A DNA stretch of 37,410 nucleotides, taken from the NCBI GenBank assembly GCA_014380625.1, contig JACMJL010000077.1:1-37410 (forward strand), given 5' to 3'. A program made the translations under genes and the position numbers. Source of the DNA: Clostridiaceae bacterium. GTDB lineage: Bacteria > Bacillota > Clostridia > Clostridiales > Clostridiaceae. Positions 9,493 through 17,262 of the stretch are shown one piece after another. The notes under the pieces are model-generated. The model did not search any database. It worked only from the letters and a program-made list of their open reading frames with translations, and was not told the DNA's origin. Position 1 is the stretch's first letter. Every line of letters starts with the position of its first letter.

Positions 9493-10266
9493 TTAAAGTA
9501 TGCAATCCAGTCCGTTTTTAAGGAATATATCTTTATATTCCTGCAAATCCTCCACCTGTAGCTGAGGAACATCTAGAAATTTATACTCTTTATTTAATGA
9601 AGAGTATTTTTTTTGCCCAAATTGATGAAAGGGTAGTAAATTGACTTTTGTTGCCCCTACTTCTTTTAGTAACTTACAGAAACCTTCTGCATCTTCTAGA
9701 CTGTTATTTATACCAGGGATAACGGGTATTCTAATAATAACTTCTTTCCCTTGATTAATAGCAACTTTTAAGTTATCAATAATTTTTTCGTTATAAACAT
9801 TACTAATCTCATAGTGTTTTTGACTACTATAATGCTTCAGGTCAAATAAAATTAAATCAACATTTTCTATAAAGGCTTGAAAAATCTTTAGAGAGGTATA
9901 TCCTGTAGTTTCACAGGCGGCATGGATACCTTGATCTTTTAGCTGTTTTAGTAAGGCAATAGCAAATTCATGTTGTAACAATACTTCACCGCCAGACAAA
10001 GTAACGCCACCCTTAGATTCTTCATAGAAATCTTTATCCTTCATAACCTCTTTCATTATATAATCTAGATTTCTGTATTCCCCAAGCACGGTAGGTGGTT
10101 TGCCTTCTTCAAAGATGAGTTGGGGGCTACCATATTGTGATTCTGGATTACTGCACCAATGACATTGTAAAGGACAACCTTTAAAAAATACAACAGTTCG
10201 GATTCCTGGTCCATCATGAAGACTATACTTTTGAATATTAAAAATACATGCAGTTAAATTATCCAT
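9493..10266 (-). CDS. Glycyl radical enzyme activating enzyme (radical SAM), short form
   Basis: Radical-SAM activase of 257 aa that would install the glycyl radical on a partner GRE, most likely the YbiW-type enzyme at 12307. The start at 10266 follows AAAAGGAG at a good distance; the frame extends further upstream without a ribosome site. Motifs are the SAM cluster C31-x3-C35-x2-C38 (GCPLQCHWCS), HDGPGIRT just before it, and SGGEVLLQ, where Val replaces the usual Pro of GGEP. The cysteine-rich auxiliary ferredoxin-like insert found in most non-PFL activases is missing: the stretch from about residue 43 to 80 contains no cysteine, so the length is close to PFL activase (about 246 aa). It is transcribed away from the DeoR/ROK/GRE genes across a shared control region. 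Confidence 0.9.
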   Translation of the reverse strand: MDNLTACIFNIQKYSLHDGPGIRTVVFFKGCPLQCHWCSNPESQYGSPQLIFEEGKPPTVLGEYRNLDYIMKEVMKDKDFYEESKGGVTLSGGEVLLQHEFAIALLKQLKDQGIHAACETTGYTSLKIFQAFIENVDLILFDLKHYSSQKHYEISNVYNEKIIDNLKVAINQGKEVIIRIPVIPGINNSLEDAEGFCKLLKEVGATKVNLLPFHQFGQKKYSSLNKEYKFLDVPQLQVEDLQEYKDIFLKNGLDCIL

Positions 10267-10362
10267 TTGAAAACTCCTTTTAATTACTAATTTTCTACTA
10301 AGTTTATAGTAGCATAGAGATTTTTCAAAGTAAAGAAGAGGCTTCATTTAAAATAAATATAC

Positions 10363-10374
10363 TTTCGAATGAAA
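10363..10374. promoter_or_regulatory. Operator-like palindrome TTTCGAATGAAA (site 1)
   Basis: TTTCGAATGAAA lies 7 bases upstream of the -35 element of the DeoR promoter. It is the exact reverse complement of site 2 at 10435-10446, so the two sites flank the promoter symmetrically. They are likely binding sites for the adjacent DeoR regulator. Confidence 0.6.
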
Positions 10375-10381
10375 CTTTTTA

Positions 10382-10409
10382 TTGACTAAAATGCAATGTT
10401 TGTTATAAT
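10382..10409 (+). promoter_or_regulatory. Sigma-A promoter of the module 1 operon
   Basis: TTGACT (10382-10387) and a perfect TATAAT (10404-10409) are separated by 16 bases and flanked by the two TTTCNNNNGAAA palindromes. It would drive the DeoR, ROK, GRE and FSA genes from a start near 10416, leaving a leader of about 100 bases. Confidence 0.75.
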
Positions 10410-10434
10410 GAAGTTGTGAATGTAAGGTTATTTA

Positions 10435-10446
10435 TTTCATTCGAAA
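10435..10446. promoter_or_regulatory. Operator-like palindrome TTTCATTCGAAA (site 2)
   Basis: This is the second copy of the TTTCNNNNGAAA motif, 25 bases downstream of the -10 element and in inverted orientation to site 1; the centres are 72 bp apart. The placement fits repression by looping or by roadblock. Confidence 0.6.
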
Positions 10447-10518
10447 CTAATTTCTTTCTTTTTAACCTCTGTCATGTTATAATTTTGATAATAATAAAGA
10501 AAGAAAGGAAGATTTTCA

Positions 10519-11274
10519 ATGATTAATAGACATATAAAATTACTAGAACTAGTAAATACAAGTGGTCGTATTGAGGTTGCCTTACTTTCTGAAAAGCTAG
10601 AAGTGTCACAAGTTACTATTCGTAAGGATTTAGTACTACTTGAAGAAAAAGGTCTTTTGAGGAGAGAACATGGGGTGGCAGTAATGGTTAGTAGTGATGA
10701 TATTAGTAACCGACTAGCCTTTAACAATGAATTAAAACGTAAGATCGCAGTCTTGGCAGCAAATTTAGTTAAAAATGGTGAAACAGTTATGATTGAATCT
10801 GGCTCTTGTTGTGCACTACTGGCTGAGGAACTTGCAAACAATAAACGTGATGTTACTATCATAACTAATTCTGCATTTATAGCCTCCTACATTAGAAAAT
10901 GCCCTAATGTAAAAATAACTTTACTTGGGGGAGACTACCAGACAGAAAGTCAAGTAGTTGTTGGTCCTGTCACTCGTAAATGTATTGAGAGTTTTTATGT
11001 AGACAAGTTGTTTGTGGGCACCGATGGTTTTACTGAAAAAGCTGGTTTTACCGGTAAAAATCATATGAGAACAGAAACCGTATGGGCAATGTCTGAAAAT
11101 GCAAATAAAGTTATTATTTTAACTGAGTCAATAAAATTTTCAAAACAAGGTGTAGTAGCTCAGTTTAGGGCTAATGAAGTTTCAACCCTCATAACTGATA
11201 ACAGAATACCTGAAGAAATTAAAAATATATTACTGAAAAATAAGGTGGATGTACAAACGGTGTGTATGGACTAA
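10519..11274 (+). CDS. DeoR/GlpR family transcriptional regulator (module 1)
   Basis: Sugar-phosphate-responsive regulator, 251 aa. The N-terminal HTH_DeoR domain (residues about 1-57) includes LSEKLEVSQVTIRKDLVLLEEKGLLRREHGVA. The C-terminal DeoRC domain (about 75-235) is of the ribose-5-phosphate-isomerase-like fold that binds phosphorylated sugars (ETVMIESGSCCALLAEEL, TIITNSAFIA, VGTDGFTEKAGFT). Ribosome site AAAGGAAG precedes the ATG. As first gene of the operon with ROK kinase, GRE and aldolase, it most likely represses them through the two flanking palindromes; a pathway phosphate such as anhydroglucitol-6-phosphate or deoxyfructose-6-phosphate would be a logical inducer (inference). 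About half its Arg codons are CGN. Confidence 0.93.
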   Translation: MINRHIKLLELVNTSGRIEVALLSEKLEVSQVTIRKDLVLLEEKGLLRREHGVAVMVSSDDISNRLAFNNELKRKIAVLAANLVKNGETVMIESGSCCALLAEELANNKRDVTIITNSAFIASYIRKCPNVKITLLGGDYQTESQVVVGPVTRKCIESFYVDKLFVGTDGFTEKAGFTGKNHMRTETVWAMSENANKVIILTESIKFSKQGVVAQFRANEVSTLITDNRIPEEIKNILLKNKVDVQTVCMD

Positions 11275-11332
11275 AGCTTAATTACCTTGTTTAGGCATCT
11301 GTTTTAGGAAATTTGAGAAAAGGGGTTATTAA

Positions 11333-12286
11333 ATGAAACAGTACGTAATTGGTATTGATGTAGGTGGTACAAAAATTGCTTATGGGTTATTTGATGTTCA
11401 TAGGAAATTGGTGGATAAACACAAAACCTTATCAAATGCTACTCTCAGTGCAGAAGAGTTTTTTTATAAAATAATAAATGATATATATGAACTCCTTGGT
11501 ACCAACAATTTAACACTAGAGGATATAAAGGGTATTGGCATAGGTATGCCAAGTTATGTTTTGTTTGAAGAGGGTAAAATTTTAATGACCTCAAACCTCA
11601 CCAATATTGCTAATTTCCCTGCAAAGGCATATTTAATGAAAAAGCTAGGGGAAAACGTGAAGATTATTATAGACAATGATGGGCATACAGGTGCTTTAGC
11701 TGAACATAGGCACGGTGCTGGACGGGGTTTTCATCATATATTATATTGCCCAGTAAGCACAGGCATATCCTCAGGCATTATTATTAATGATGAATTATTT
11801 CGTGGTAGTTATGGCTGGAGTGGTGAGAGTGGGCACATGATTGTTAATCCAGATGAGGGTATAATGTGTGGCTGTAAGAACAAAGGTTGCTTAATGAGTT
11901 ATTGCTCTGGGTCTATGATAGTAAAACATATTTTAAATAAAATTGAACTTGGTGAGCAGACTATTATGGTGGAACTTGCAGGTGGCAAGGAAAATATTAG
12001 TGCTGAGCATATATTAAAGGCACACATTATGAAGGATGACATGGCAATTTGGGCAGTTGAGCAAATGGCAAAATATATAGGTATTTGGTGTTATAACCTA
12101 TACTCTACTTTAAATATTAATTGCTTTATATTTGGGGGAGGCCTAGTTAAATTCGGCGAGATGTTATTTGAACCTGTACGCAAAGTTTTTAATAGCTACA
12201 ATCACAATGAGTTCCCGGTTTATTTTAAATTTGCAGAACTTGGCGATGATTTTGGCATTATTGGAGCTATTGAATTACTGTTTTAA
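11333..12286 (+). CDS. ROK family sugar kinase, candidate 1,5-anhydroglucitol kinase
   Basis: Cytoplasmic ATP-dependent sugar kinase, 317 aa. It shows the phosphate loop IGIDVGGTKIAYG (residues 6-18), the catalytic Asn-Asp (N115, D116 in IDNDGHTG), the ESGH motif (E165, H168), and the ROK zinc site H168, C179, C181, C186. The Glu that normally follows the last zinc Cys (GCLE) and helps bind the sugar is Met188 here (GCLMSYCSG). The gene lies between the regulator and the YbiW-type GRE and is separated from the GRE by only 20 bases. The module has no PTS, so this kinase is the obvious source of the phosphorylated GRE substrate, phosphorylating at O6. Substrate identity is inference; glucokinase, fructokinase or an amino-sugar kinase cannot be excluded from sequence alone. 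Confidence 0.88.
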   Translation: MKQYVIGIDVGGTKIAYGLFDVHRKLVDKHKTLSNATLSAEEFFYKIINDIYELLGTNNLTLEDIKGIGIGMPSYVLFEEGKILMTSNLTNIANFPAKAYLMKKLGENVKIIIDNDGHTGALAEHRHGAGRGFHHILYCPVSTGISSGIIINDELFRGSYGWSGESGHMIVNPDEGIMCGCKNKGCLMSYCSGSMIVKHILNKIELGEQTIMVELAGGKENISAEHILKAHIMKDDMAIWAVEQMAKYIGIWCYNLYSTLNINCFIFGGGLVKFGEMLFEPVRKVFNSYNHNEFPVYFKFAELGDDFGIIGAIELLF

Positions 12287-12306
12287 TTATAAAAGGAGGA
12301 ATAATA

Positions 12307-14712
12307 ATGAGTCATTTTGGTGAACTAACTACAAGAATGAAAGACTTTCGTGAGGATTTACTAAGTGCAAAGCCAATGGTATGTGTAGAGCGTGCCAAGC
12401 TTACAACGGAGAGCTACAAGTTACACGCTGACAAACCAATGGTTTTGCGCAGAGCCTTAATGCTTGAAAATATATTAAAAAATATGAGTATATACATTGA
12501 GCCACAGACTTTAATTGCTGGTAATCAAGCCTCTGCTAATCGATCTACTCCGATTTTTCCAGAATATGCAATGGATTGGGTAGTTGCAGAACTTGAGGAG
12601 TTTGATAAGCGTGACGGAGACCGTTTCTATATTACTGAGGAAAACAAGCAGCTTTTAAGAAATATTGCTCCTTACTGGGAGCATAACACCTTAAAAGATC
12701 GCGGACTTGCAGCTATGCCTTCTGAGAGTAAGGTATTTTACGATTTAGGAATTATTAAAGCAGAGGGTAACATTACTTCTGGGGATGCTCACTTAGCTGT
12801 TAATTATGATAGAATTTTAAAGTATGGCTTGGCAGAGTACAAGGAACGTACTTTAAAGAGGCTTGCTAACTTAGATTTAACCGACTATAAAAACCTAAAT
12901 AAGTCGTATTTTTATCGTAGTATTATCATTGTACTAGATGCAGTAGCTGATTTTGCTAAACGTTATGCGGACCTTGCTTTCGAGAAAGCACAATCTGAAG
13001 AAAATCACCAACGCAAAGGTGAACTCTTAGAAATGAATCGTATTTTAAATAAAGTTCCTTTAACTGCAGCAGATACCTTACAAGAAGCTATCCAATCCAT
13101 GTGGATAGTGCATTTATGCTTACAAGTGGAGTCCAACGGACACTCCCTTTCTTATGGAAGAATGGATCAATACCTGTATCCCTTCTATGAGAAAGACATT
13201 GCAACTGGAACTGTAACTAAGGATTCTGCCTGTGAACTTCTAACCAATCTATGGTTAAAAACTTATACCATTAATAAAATACGTTCTTGGAGTCATACTC
13301 GCTTTAGTGCAGGTAGCCCATTATATCAAAACGTTACAGTTGGAGGTCAAACAAAGGATAAAAAAGATGCCGTTAACCCACTATCTTATCTAATATTGCG
13401 TAGTGTAGCCCAAACAAAGCTACCACAACCAAACTTAACAGTTCGCTACCACCGTGGACTAGATGACACTTTTATGAAAGAGTGTATAGAAGTTGTTCGA
13501 TTAGGGACAGGTATGCCTGCTTTTAATAATGATGAAATTATTATCCCTAGTTTTATTGAAAAAGGTGTTAAGGAAGAAGATGCTTGCAATTATAGTGCTA
13601 TCGGTTGCGTTGAGGTTGCCATTCCTGGTAAATGGGGTTATCGTTGCACTGGCATGAGTTTCCTAAACTTTGTTAAGAGCTTTATGATTGCTTTAAATGA
13701 TGGTGTTGATATGGAGAGCGGAATTAAGGTATGTCAGGGTGTTGGACACTTCAGAGATATGGAAAGTTTTGATCAAGTGCTTAATGCTTGGGATAAAATT
13801 ATTCGTGAGTTTACTCGTCACAGCGTTATTATTGACAGTTGTGCAGACATTGTATTAGAACAAGATGCAGCAGATATCTTATGTTCAGCTTTAGTGGATG
13901 ATTGTATTGACCGAGGCTTAACTCTAAAAGAGGGCGGTGCAGTTTACGATTTTATTAGCGGACTTCAGGTTGGTATCGCAAACCTTGGGGATTCACTTGC
14001 GGCAATAAAAAAATGTGTGTTTGAAGATAAGTTATTTACCCCTACACAATTATGGGAAGCCTTGAGTAATGATTTTCAAGGTGCAGAGGGTAAAATTATT
14101 CAAGAAACATTAATTAACGGAGCACCTAAGTATGGCAATGATGATGACTATATTGACCTGTTACTTAAGGATGCTTACGAAGTATATATTGATGAGATTA
14201 GTAAATACCACAACACTCGATATGGACGTGGTCCTATTGGGGGAGTATACTATGCTGGTACTTCTTCAATCTCTGCAAATGTGCCACAGGGTGCATCTAC
14301 CCCAGCTACACCAGATGGACGAAAGGCACACACTCCACTTGCTGAGGGATGTTCTCCAAGTCATGCAATGGATAAAGGTGGTCCCACAGCTGTATTTAAA
14401 TCAGTAGCTAAATTACCTACTGATAAAATCACAGGTGGCGTTCTACTAAACCAAAAAGTTAATCCACAAATGCTTACGAAAGAGGAAGATAGGATGAAAC
14501 TTGTTATGCTCCTACGTACCTTTTTTAATCGTCTTAATGGTTTCCATGTTCAATATAACGTTGTATCTAGAGAAATGTTATTGGATGCACAGAAACACCC
14601 AGAAGACCATGGTGATTTAATTGTGCGTGTGGCAGGTTATAGTGCCTTCTTTAACGTACTATCAAAACAAACTCAAGATGATATAATTGAACGTACTGAA
14701 CACATAATATAA
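12307..14712 (+). CDS. ybiW: Glycyl radical enzyme, YbiW type (candidate 1,5-anhydroglucitol-6-phosphate lyase)
   Basis: Glycyl radical enzyme of 801 aa (E. coli YbiW is about 810). The active-site thiyl Cys is C434 with general-base Glu E436 in SAIGCVEVAIPGKWGYRC. The radical glycine is G777 in RVAGYSAFF near the C terminus. The GCVE motif places it among C-O/C-N eliminating GREs rather than pyruvate formate-lyase, which has two adjacent Cys. Long stretches match my recollection of E. coli YbiW, for example GIIKAEGNITSGDAHLAVN, ESNGHSLSYGRMDQYLYP, GSPLYQNVTVGGQ and GRGPIGGVYYAGTSSISANV. YbiW is reported to open 1,5-anhydroglucitol-6-phosphate to 1-deoxyfructose-6-phosphate. The aldolase directly downstream and the kinase upstream fit that role. 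Arg codons are mostly CGN, unlike the second GRE. Requires strict anaerobiosis and an activase. Confidence 0.93.
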   Translation: MSHFGELTTRMKDFREDLLSAKPMVCVERAKLTTESYKLHADKPMVLRRALMLENILKNMSIYIEPQTLIAGNQASANRSTPIFPEYAMDWVVAELEEFDKRDGDRFYITEENKQLLRNIAPYWEHNTLKDRGLAAMPSESKVFYDLGIIKAEGNITSGDAHLAVNYDRILKYGLAEYKERTLKRLANLDLTDYKNLNKSYFYRSIIIVLDAVADFAKRYADLAFEKAQSEENHQRKGELLEMNRILNKVPLTAADTLQEAIQSMWIVHLCLQVESNGHSLSYGRMDQYLYPFYEKDIATGTVTKDSACELLTNLWLKTYTINKIRSWSHTRFSAGSPLYQNVTVGGQTKDKKDAVNPLSYLILRSVAQTKLPQPNLTVRYHRGLDDTFMKECIEVVRLGTGMPAFNNDEIIIPSFIEKGVKEEDACNYSAIGCVEVAIPGKWGYRCTGMSFLNFVKSFMIALNDGVDMESGIKVCQGVGHFRDMESFDQVLNAWDKIIREFTRHSVIIDSCADIVLEQDAADILCSALVDDCIDRGLTLKEGGAVYDFISGLQVGIANLGDSLAAIKKCVFEDKLFTPTQLWEALSNDFQGAEGKIIQETLINGAPKYGNDDDYIDLLLKDAYEVYIDEISKYHNTRYGRGPIGGVYYAGTSSISANVPQGASTPATPDGRKAHTPLAEGCSPSHAMDKGGPTAVFKSVAKLPTDKITGGVLLNQKVNPQMLTKEEDRMKLVMLLRTFFNRLNGFHVQYNVVSREMLLDAQKHPEDHGDLIVRVAGYSAFFNVLSKQTQDDIIERTEHII

Positions 14713-14733
14713 TATAGTTAGGAGATTTTTAAA

Positions 14734-15414
14734 ATGGAATATATGTTTGACACAGTTAATATAGAGGATATTAAACACTATAGCGAGTTCTTTCCAATTA
14801 CAGGTATTACCAGTAACCCTAGCATAATTAAACTAGAGGGTAAAATTGACTTCTTTAAACACTTTAAAGAAATTCGTAAGGTTATCGGTATGGATAAATC
14901 TCTTCATATTCAAGTGCTAGCTGAGGACTATGCTGGTATTATGGCAGAGGCAGATGCAATTTTAAAAAATGTTGATGATAAGGTGTTTATTAAGATACCT
15001 GTAACGGAACAAGGCTTAAAAGCAATTCGTGCCTTAAAAGCAAAGGGTATCGGCGTTACTGCCACTGCTATTTATACAAAGGTACAAGGGCTATTAGCTA
15101 TGGAGGCGGGGGCAGACTTTATTGCACCTTATTTCAACCGTATGGAAAACATGGATATCGACCCTCGCCAGGTTATTACTACCTTTGCCCAGATGATTAA
15201 AGAGTACAAATACCCAACCAAAATACTTGCAGCAAGCTTTAAGAATATGGGTCAGGTAAATACTGCTTTTGAATGTGGTGCACAAACCGCTACCCTTCAA
15301 CCAGCTTTACTTCATGATGCTTTCAAAATGCCTGCAATTAAAAAGGCAGTGGAGGATTTTGCTACTGACTTTGAAACTGTATTTGGTAAAGGTGTATCTA
15401 TTGTAGATCTATAG
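14734..15414 (+). CDS. fsa: Fructose-6-phosphate aldolase / transaldolase-like protein (module 1)
   Basis: Small class I aldolase of the FSA/TalC subfamily, 226 aa, too short for a true transaldolase (over 310 aa). Visible active-site residues are D6 (MFDTVN), Q60 (HIQVLA), Schiff-base K87 (VFIKIPVT) and the Tyr of IAPYFNR, which together are diagnostic for FSA rather than transaldolase. It is 21 bases downstream of the GRE with ribosome site TAGGAG. In the E. coli pathway FsaA cleaves 1-deoxyfructose-6-phosphate to glyceraldehyde-3-phosphate and hydroxyacetone. A strong terminator follows, closing the operon. All four Arg codons are CGN, against one of six in the second FSA of the window, suggesting different histories for the two copies. 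Confidence 0.92.
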   Translation: MEYMFDTVNIEDIKHYSEFFPITGITSNPSIIKLEGKIDFFKHFKEIRKVIGMDKSLHIQVLAEDYAGIMAEADAILKNVDDKVFIKIPVTEQGLKAIRALKAKGIGVTATAIYTKVQGLLAMEAGADFIAPYFNRMENMDIDPRQVITTFAQMIKEYKYPTKILAASFKNMGQVNTAFECGAQTATLQPALLHDAFKMPAIKKAVEDFATDFETVFGKGVSIVDL

Positions 15415-15416
15415 GA

Positions 15417-15455
15417 AAAAAGTATGCTAAGTAATTTTAGCATACTTTTTTTTTT
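15417..15455 (+). terminator. Rho-independent terminator closing the module 1 operon
   Basis: A 14-bp perfect stem (arms 15417-15430 and 15437-15450, around AGTATGCTAA) with a 6-base loop runs into ten consecutive T residues. This is the clearest intrinsic terminator in the window. Confidence 0.9.
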
Positions 15456-15606
15456 CGTTATCTAATCCAGATTCTTTGTAGTGGCTAAATAAGCCACCAG
15501 TGCTTTTTTTGAAGTCATAAAAAGGCTCGAAAGTACTCTCGAGTAATTTATCAAGCTTAAATGATGGAGCAATAGCATTATTACTTCCCAAATCGCTCCA
15601 AGTAAA
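15427..15606 (-). pseudogene. Possible remnant of a minus-strand coding sequence
   Basis: The spacer between the first FSA and the sigma-54 regulator holds an open minus-strand frame of 59 codons with no start codon. Its translation is protein-like (for example SNNAIAPSFKLDKLLEST and GGLFSHYKESGLD) and it ends in a stop inside the terminator hairpin. I do not recognise a family. It could be the C-terminal scrap of a decayed gene or a chance open frame; an AT-rich spacer would produce one this long only occasionally. No ribosome site is visible. Confidence 0.22.
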
Positions 15607-15650
15607 CTAGAATGATAATATTGAATACATATGAAGGAGCTGATTTTATA

Positions 15651-17015
15651 ATGGATTTTGAAGAAGATGCTATTGAAATATTAAAAACAGTTATAGATAA
15701 TGCTTATGATGGTATTATAATTATAGATAAAAATGCATTTATAACTATGATTAGCAAATCATACTGTGATTTTTTAGGAATTTCACAGGAAAATGCTATA
15801 GGAAAACTTGTTACTGAGGTTATAGAGAATACAAGGATGCACATAGTTGCGCAAACAGGAGTAACAGAAACTGCGCAACTGCAAAAAATAAAAGGAAGTT
15901 ATATGATTGCTAGTAGAATCCCAATAATTAAAAATGGAGAAGTAATTGGTGCAATAGGTAAGGTATTATTTAGAAATGTGAAAGCGTTAAACACTCTTTA
16001 TAGTAAAATTAAGAACATGGAAAAGGAACTTGAAACCTATAAAACTCGTTTGAAGCAATTAAACACTGCAACTTATTCCTTTGAGGACATAATAGGTTCA
16101 AGCGAAAAAATCAATACGGCTAAAGCTATTGCACGTAAAGCAGCCAAGACACATTCTAATGTGCTTATACTAGGTGAAAGTGGCACTGGAAAAGAATTAT
16201 TTGCTCATGCAATACACCTGGCTAGTGATCGAAGGCATGCAGCTTTTGTAAAAATAAATTGTGGAGCTATTCCTACGGACTTATTAGAATCAGAACTTTT
16301 TGGGTACGAAGGGGGTGCCTTTACTGGCGCAAAAAAGGAAGGTAAAATGGGGAAATTTGAATTAGCAGATGGGGGGACCATATTCCTAGATGAAATTGGC
16401 GATATGCCCATTCACATGCAAGTAAAATTATTAAGAGCAATCCAAGAAAAAGAAGTTGAGAAAATTGGGTCCATAGGAAGTAAAAAAATTGATATTCGCA
16501 TAATAGCTGCAACAAATAGGAATCTTGAAAAGTCTGTACATGAAGGTAATTTTAGGCAAGATCTTTATTATAGATTAAATGTTGTTACTATTCATATTCC
16601 TGCTCTTCGCGAGCGTAAAGATGATATCTTACTTATTGCAGATCATCTTATTAAAAAGATTTCAAAGGATTTAAATAAAGAAGTTATGGGGATTTCTAAG
16701 GATTCTGAATATTATATGAAGAATTATGCCTTTGAAGGAAATATTCGAGAACTTGAAAATATATTAGAAAGAGCTATTAACGTAATAGAAGATAGTAATA
16801 TAATTTCTCCAATAGATTTACCTGAAGAAATTACAGGGAGAAAAGAAACTAAAGTTATTAAGAGTCTTGAAGAAACTATGATGGCAACAGAAAAACAAGC
16901 TATTATAGAGGCACTTAAGGCTACAGATGGAAATAAAACTAGAACTGCAAAAATTCTTGAAATTGGAAGAACAAGCTTATATCAAAAAATTGAAAAGTAT
17001 AAAATACCACTTTAA
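15651..17015 (+). CDS. Sigma-54-dependent transcriptional activator with PAS domain
   Basis: Bacterial enhancer-binding protein, 454 aa. The start at 15651 follows GAAGGAG; an in-frame ATG at 15612 has none. The N-terminal PAS sensor is residues about 5-120. The AAA+ domain is about 145-380, with Walker A GESGTGKE (K181), the sigma-54 contact loop GAFTGA (222-227) and Walker B D247-E248 (IFLDEIGD). The Fis-type HTH at about 420-454 includes [18 protein letters not shown]. Such proteins bind an upstream enhancer and use ATP to open sigma-54 promoters. A near-consensus -24/-12 promoter lies 200 bases downstream, before the CoA-transferase operon, with palindromic candidate enhancers between. 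The PAS domain probably senses a short-chain acid or redox state, but no ligand residues can be assigned. The gene has its own terminator. Confidence 0.95.
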   Translation: MDFEEDAIEILKTVIDNAYDGIIIIDKNAFITMISKSYCDFLGISQENAIGKLVTEVIENTRMHIVAQTGVTETAQLQKIKGSYMIASRIPIIKNGEVIGAIGKVLFRNVKALNTLYSKIKNMEKELETYKTRLKQLNTATYSFEDIIGSSEKINTAKAIARKAAKTHSNVLILGESGTGKELFAHAIHLASDRRHAAFVKINCGAIPTDLLESELFGYEGGAFTGAKKEGKMGKFELADGGTIFLDEIGDMPIHMQVKLLRAIQEKEVEKIGSIGSKKIDIRIIAATNRNLEKSVHEGNFRQDLYYRLNVVTIHIPALRERKDDILLIADHLIKKISKDLNKEVMGISKDSEYYMKNYAFEGNIRELENILERAINVIEDSNIISPIDLPEEITGRKETKVIKSLEETMMATEKQAIIEALKATDGNKTRTAKILEIGRTSLYQKIEKYKIPL

Positions 17016-17029
17016 GTGTTTCTTTTTAT

Positions 17030-17070
17030 GAACAGTATTCTTTAAATTGAAGAATACTGTTCGTTTTTTC
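17030..17070 (+). terminator. Rho-independent terminator after the sigma-54 activator
   Basis: A perfect 13-bp stem (arms 17030-17042 and 17050-17062, GAACAGTATTCTT) with a 7-base loop is followed by GTTTTTTC. It isolates the activator gene from the sigma-54 promoter that follows. Confidence 0.88.
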
Positions 17071-17078
17071 AAACAAAA

Positions 17079-17128
17079 TGTAAATGTTTACAGCCATTAT
17101 GTTTATAATATCGTACACATAAACATAA
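17079..17128. promoter_or_regulatory. Candidate enhancer (UAS) for the sigma-54 activator
   Basis: There are two dyads. TGTAAATGTTTACA (17079-17092) has 6-bp arms. The second is a perfect 10-bp inverted repeat, TTATGTTTAT at 17097-17106 and ATAAACATAA at 17119-17128. Their centres lie about 114 and 87 bp upstream of the -24 element, the usual place for enhancer-binding protein sites. Confidence 0.55.
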
Positions 17129-17196
17129 GATAGAGACTAAGTTTCATATTAAAGCGCCAAAATCCCACAGATAATCTGTTTTTTACAACTTTTTTG

Positions 17197-17213
17197 TTGG
17201 CATGATAGTTGCT
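17197..17213 (+). promoter_or_regulatory. Sigma-54 (-24/-12) promoter
   Basis: TTGGCATGATAGTTGCT matches the sigma-54 consensus TGGCAC-N5-TTGCW at all but one position. The invariant GG (17199-17200) and GC (17211-17212) are separated by exactly 10 bases. Predicted transcription start is near 17224, about 40 bases before the CoA-transferase start. Confidence 0.88.
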
Positions 17214-17262
17214 ATATATATTAGTATAAAGCTTTACTAATATAATGCAGGAGGTAAAGAAA

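Noticed and set aside
10437-10862. Antisense open frame (141 codons) over the DeoR start and promoter
   Set aside because: It is Ser-rich as expected for the complement of the DeoR coding frame; the plus-strand gene has clear motifs and a ribosome site.
8688-15414. Sulfonate-degrading GRE locus (isethionate or dihydroxypropanesulfonate lyase with TauE sulfite exporter)
   Set aside because: The TauE/SafE gene next to a GRE activase suggested this, but the GRE matches YbiW in long diagnostic stretches and comes with FSA and a sugar kinase, with no sulfite or aldehyde enzymes nearby.
14734-15414. Classical transaldolase of the pentose phosphate pathway
   Set aside because: At 226 aa with Gln60 and the Tyr of IAPYFNR in the active site, it belongs to the FSA/TalC subfamily; the same holds for the gene at 29002.
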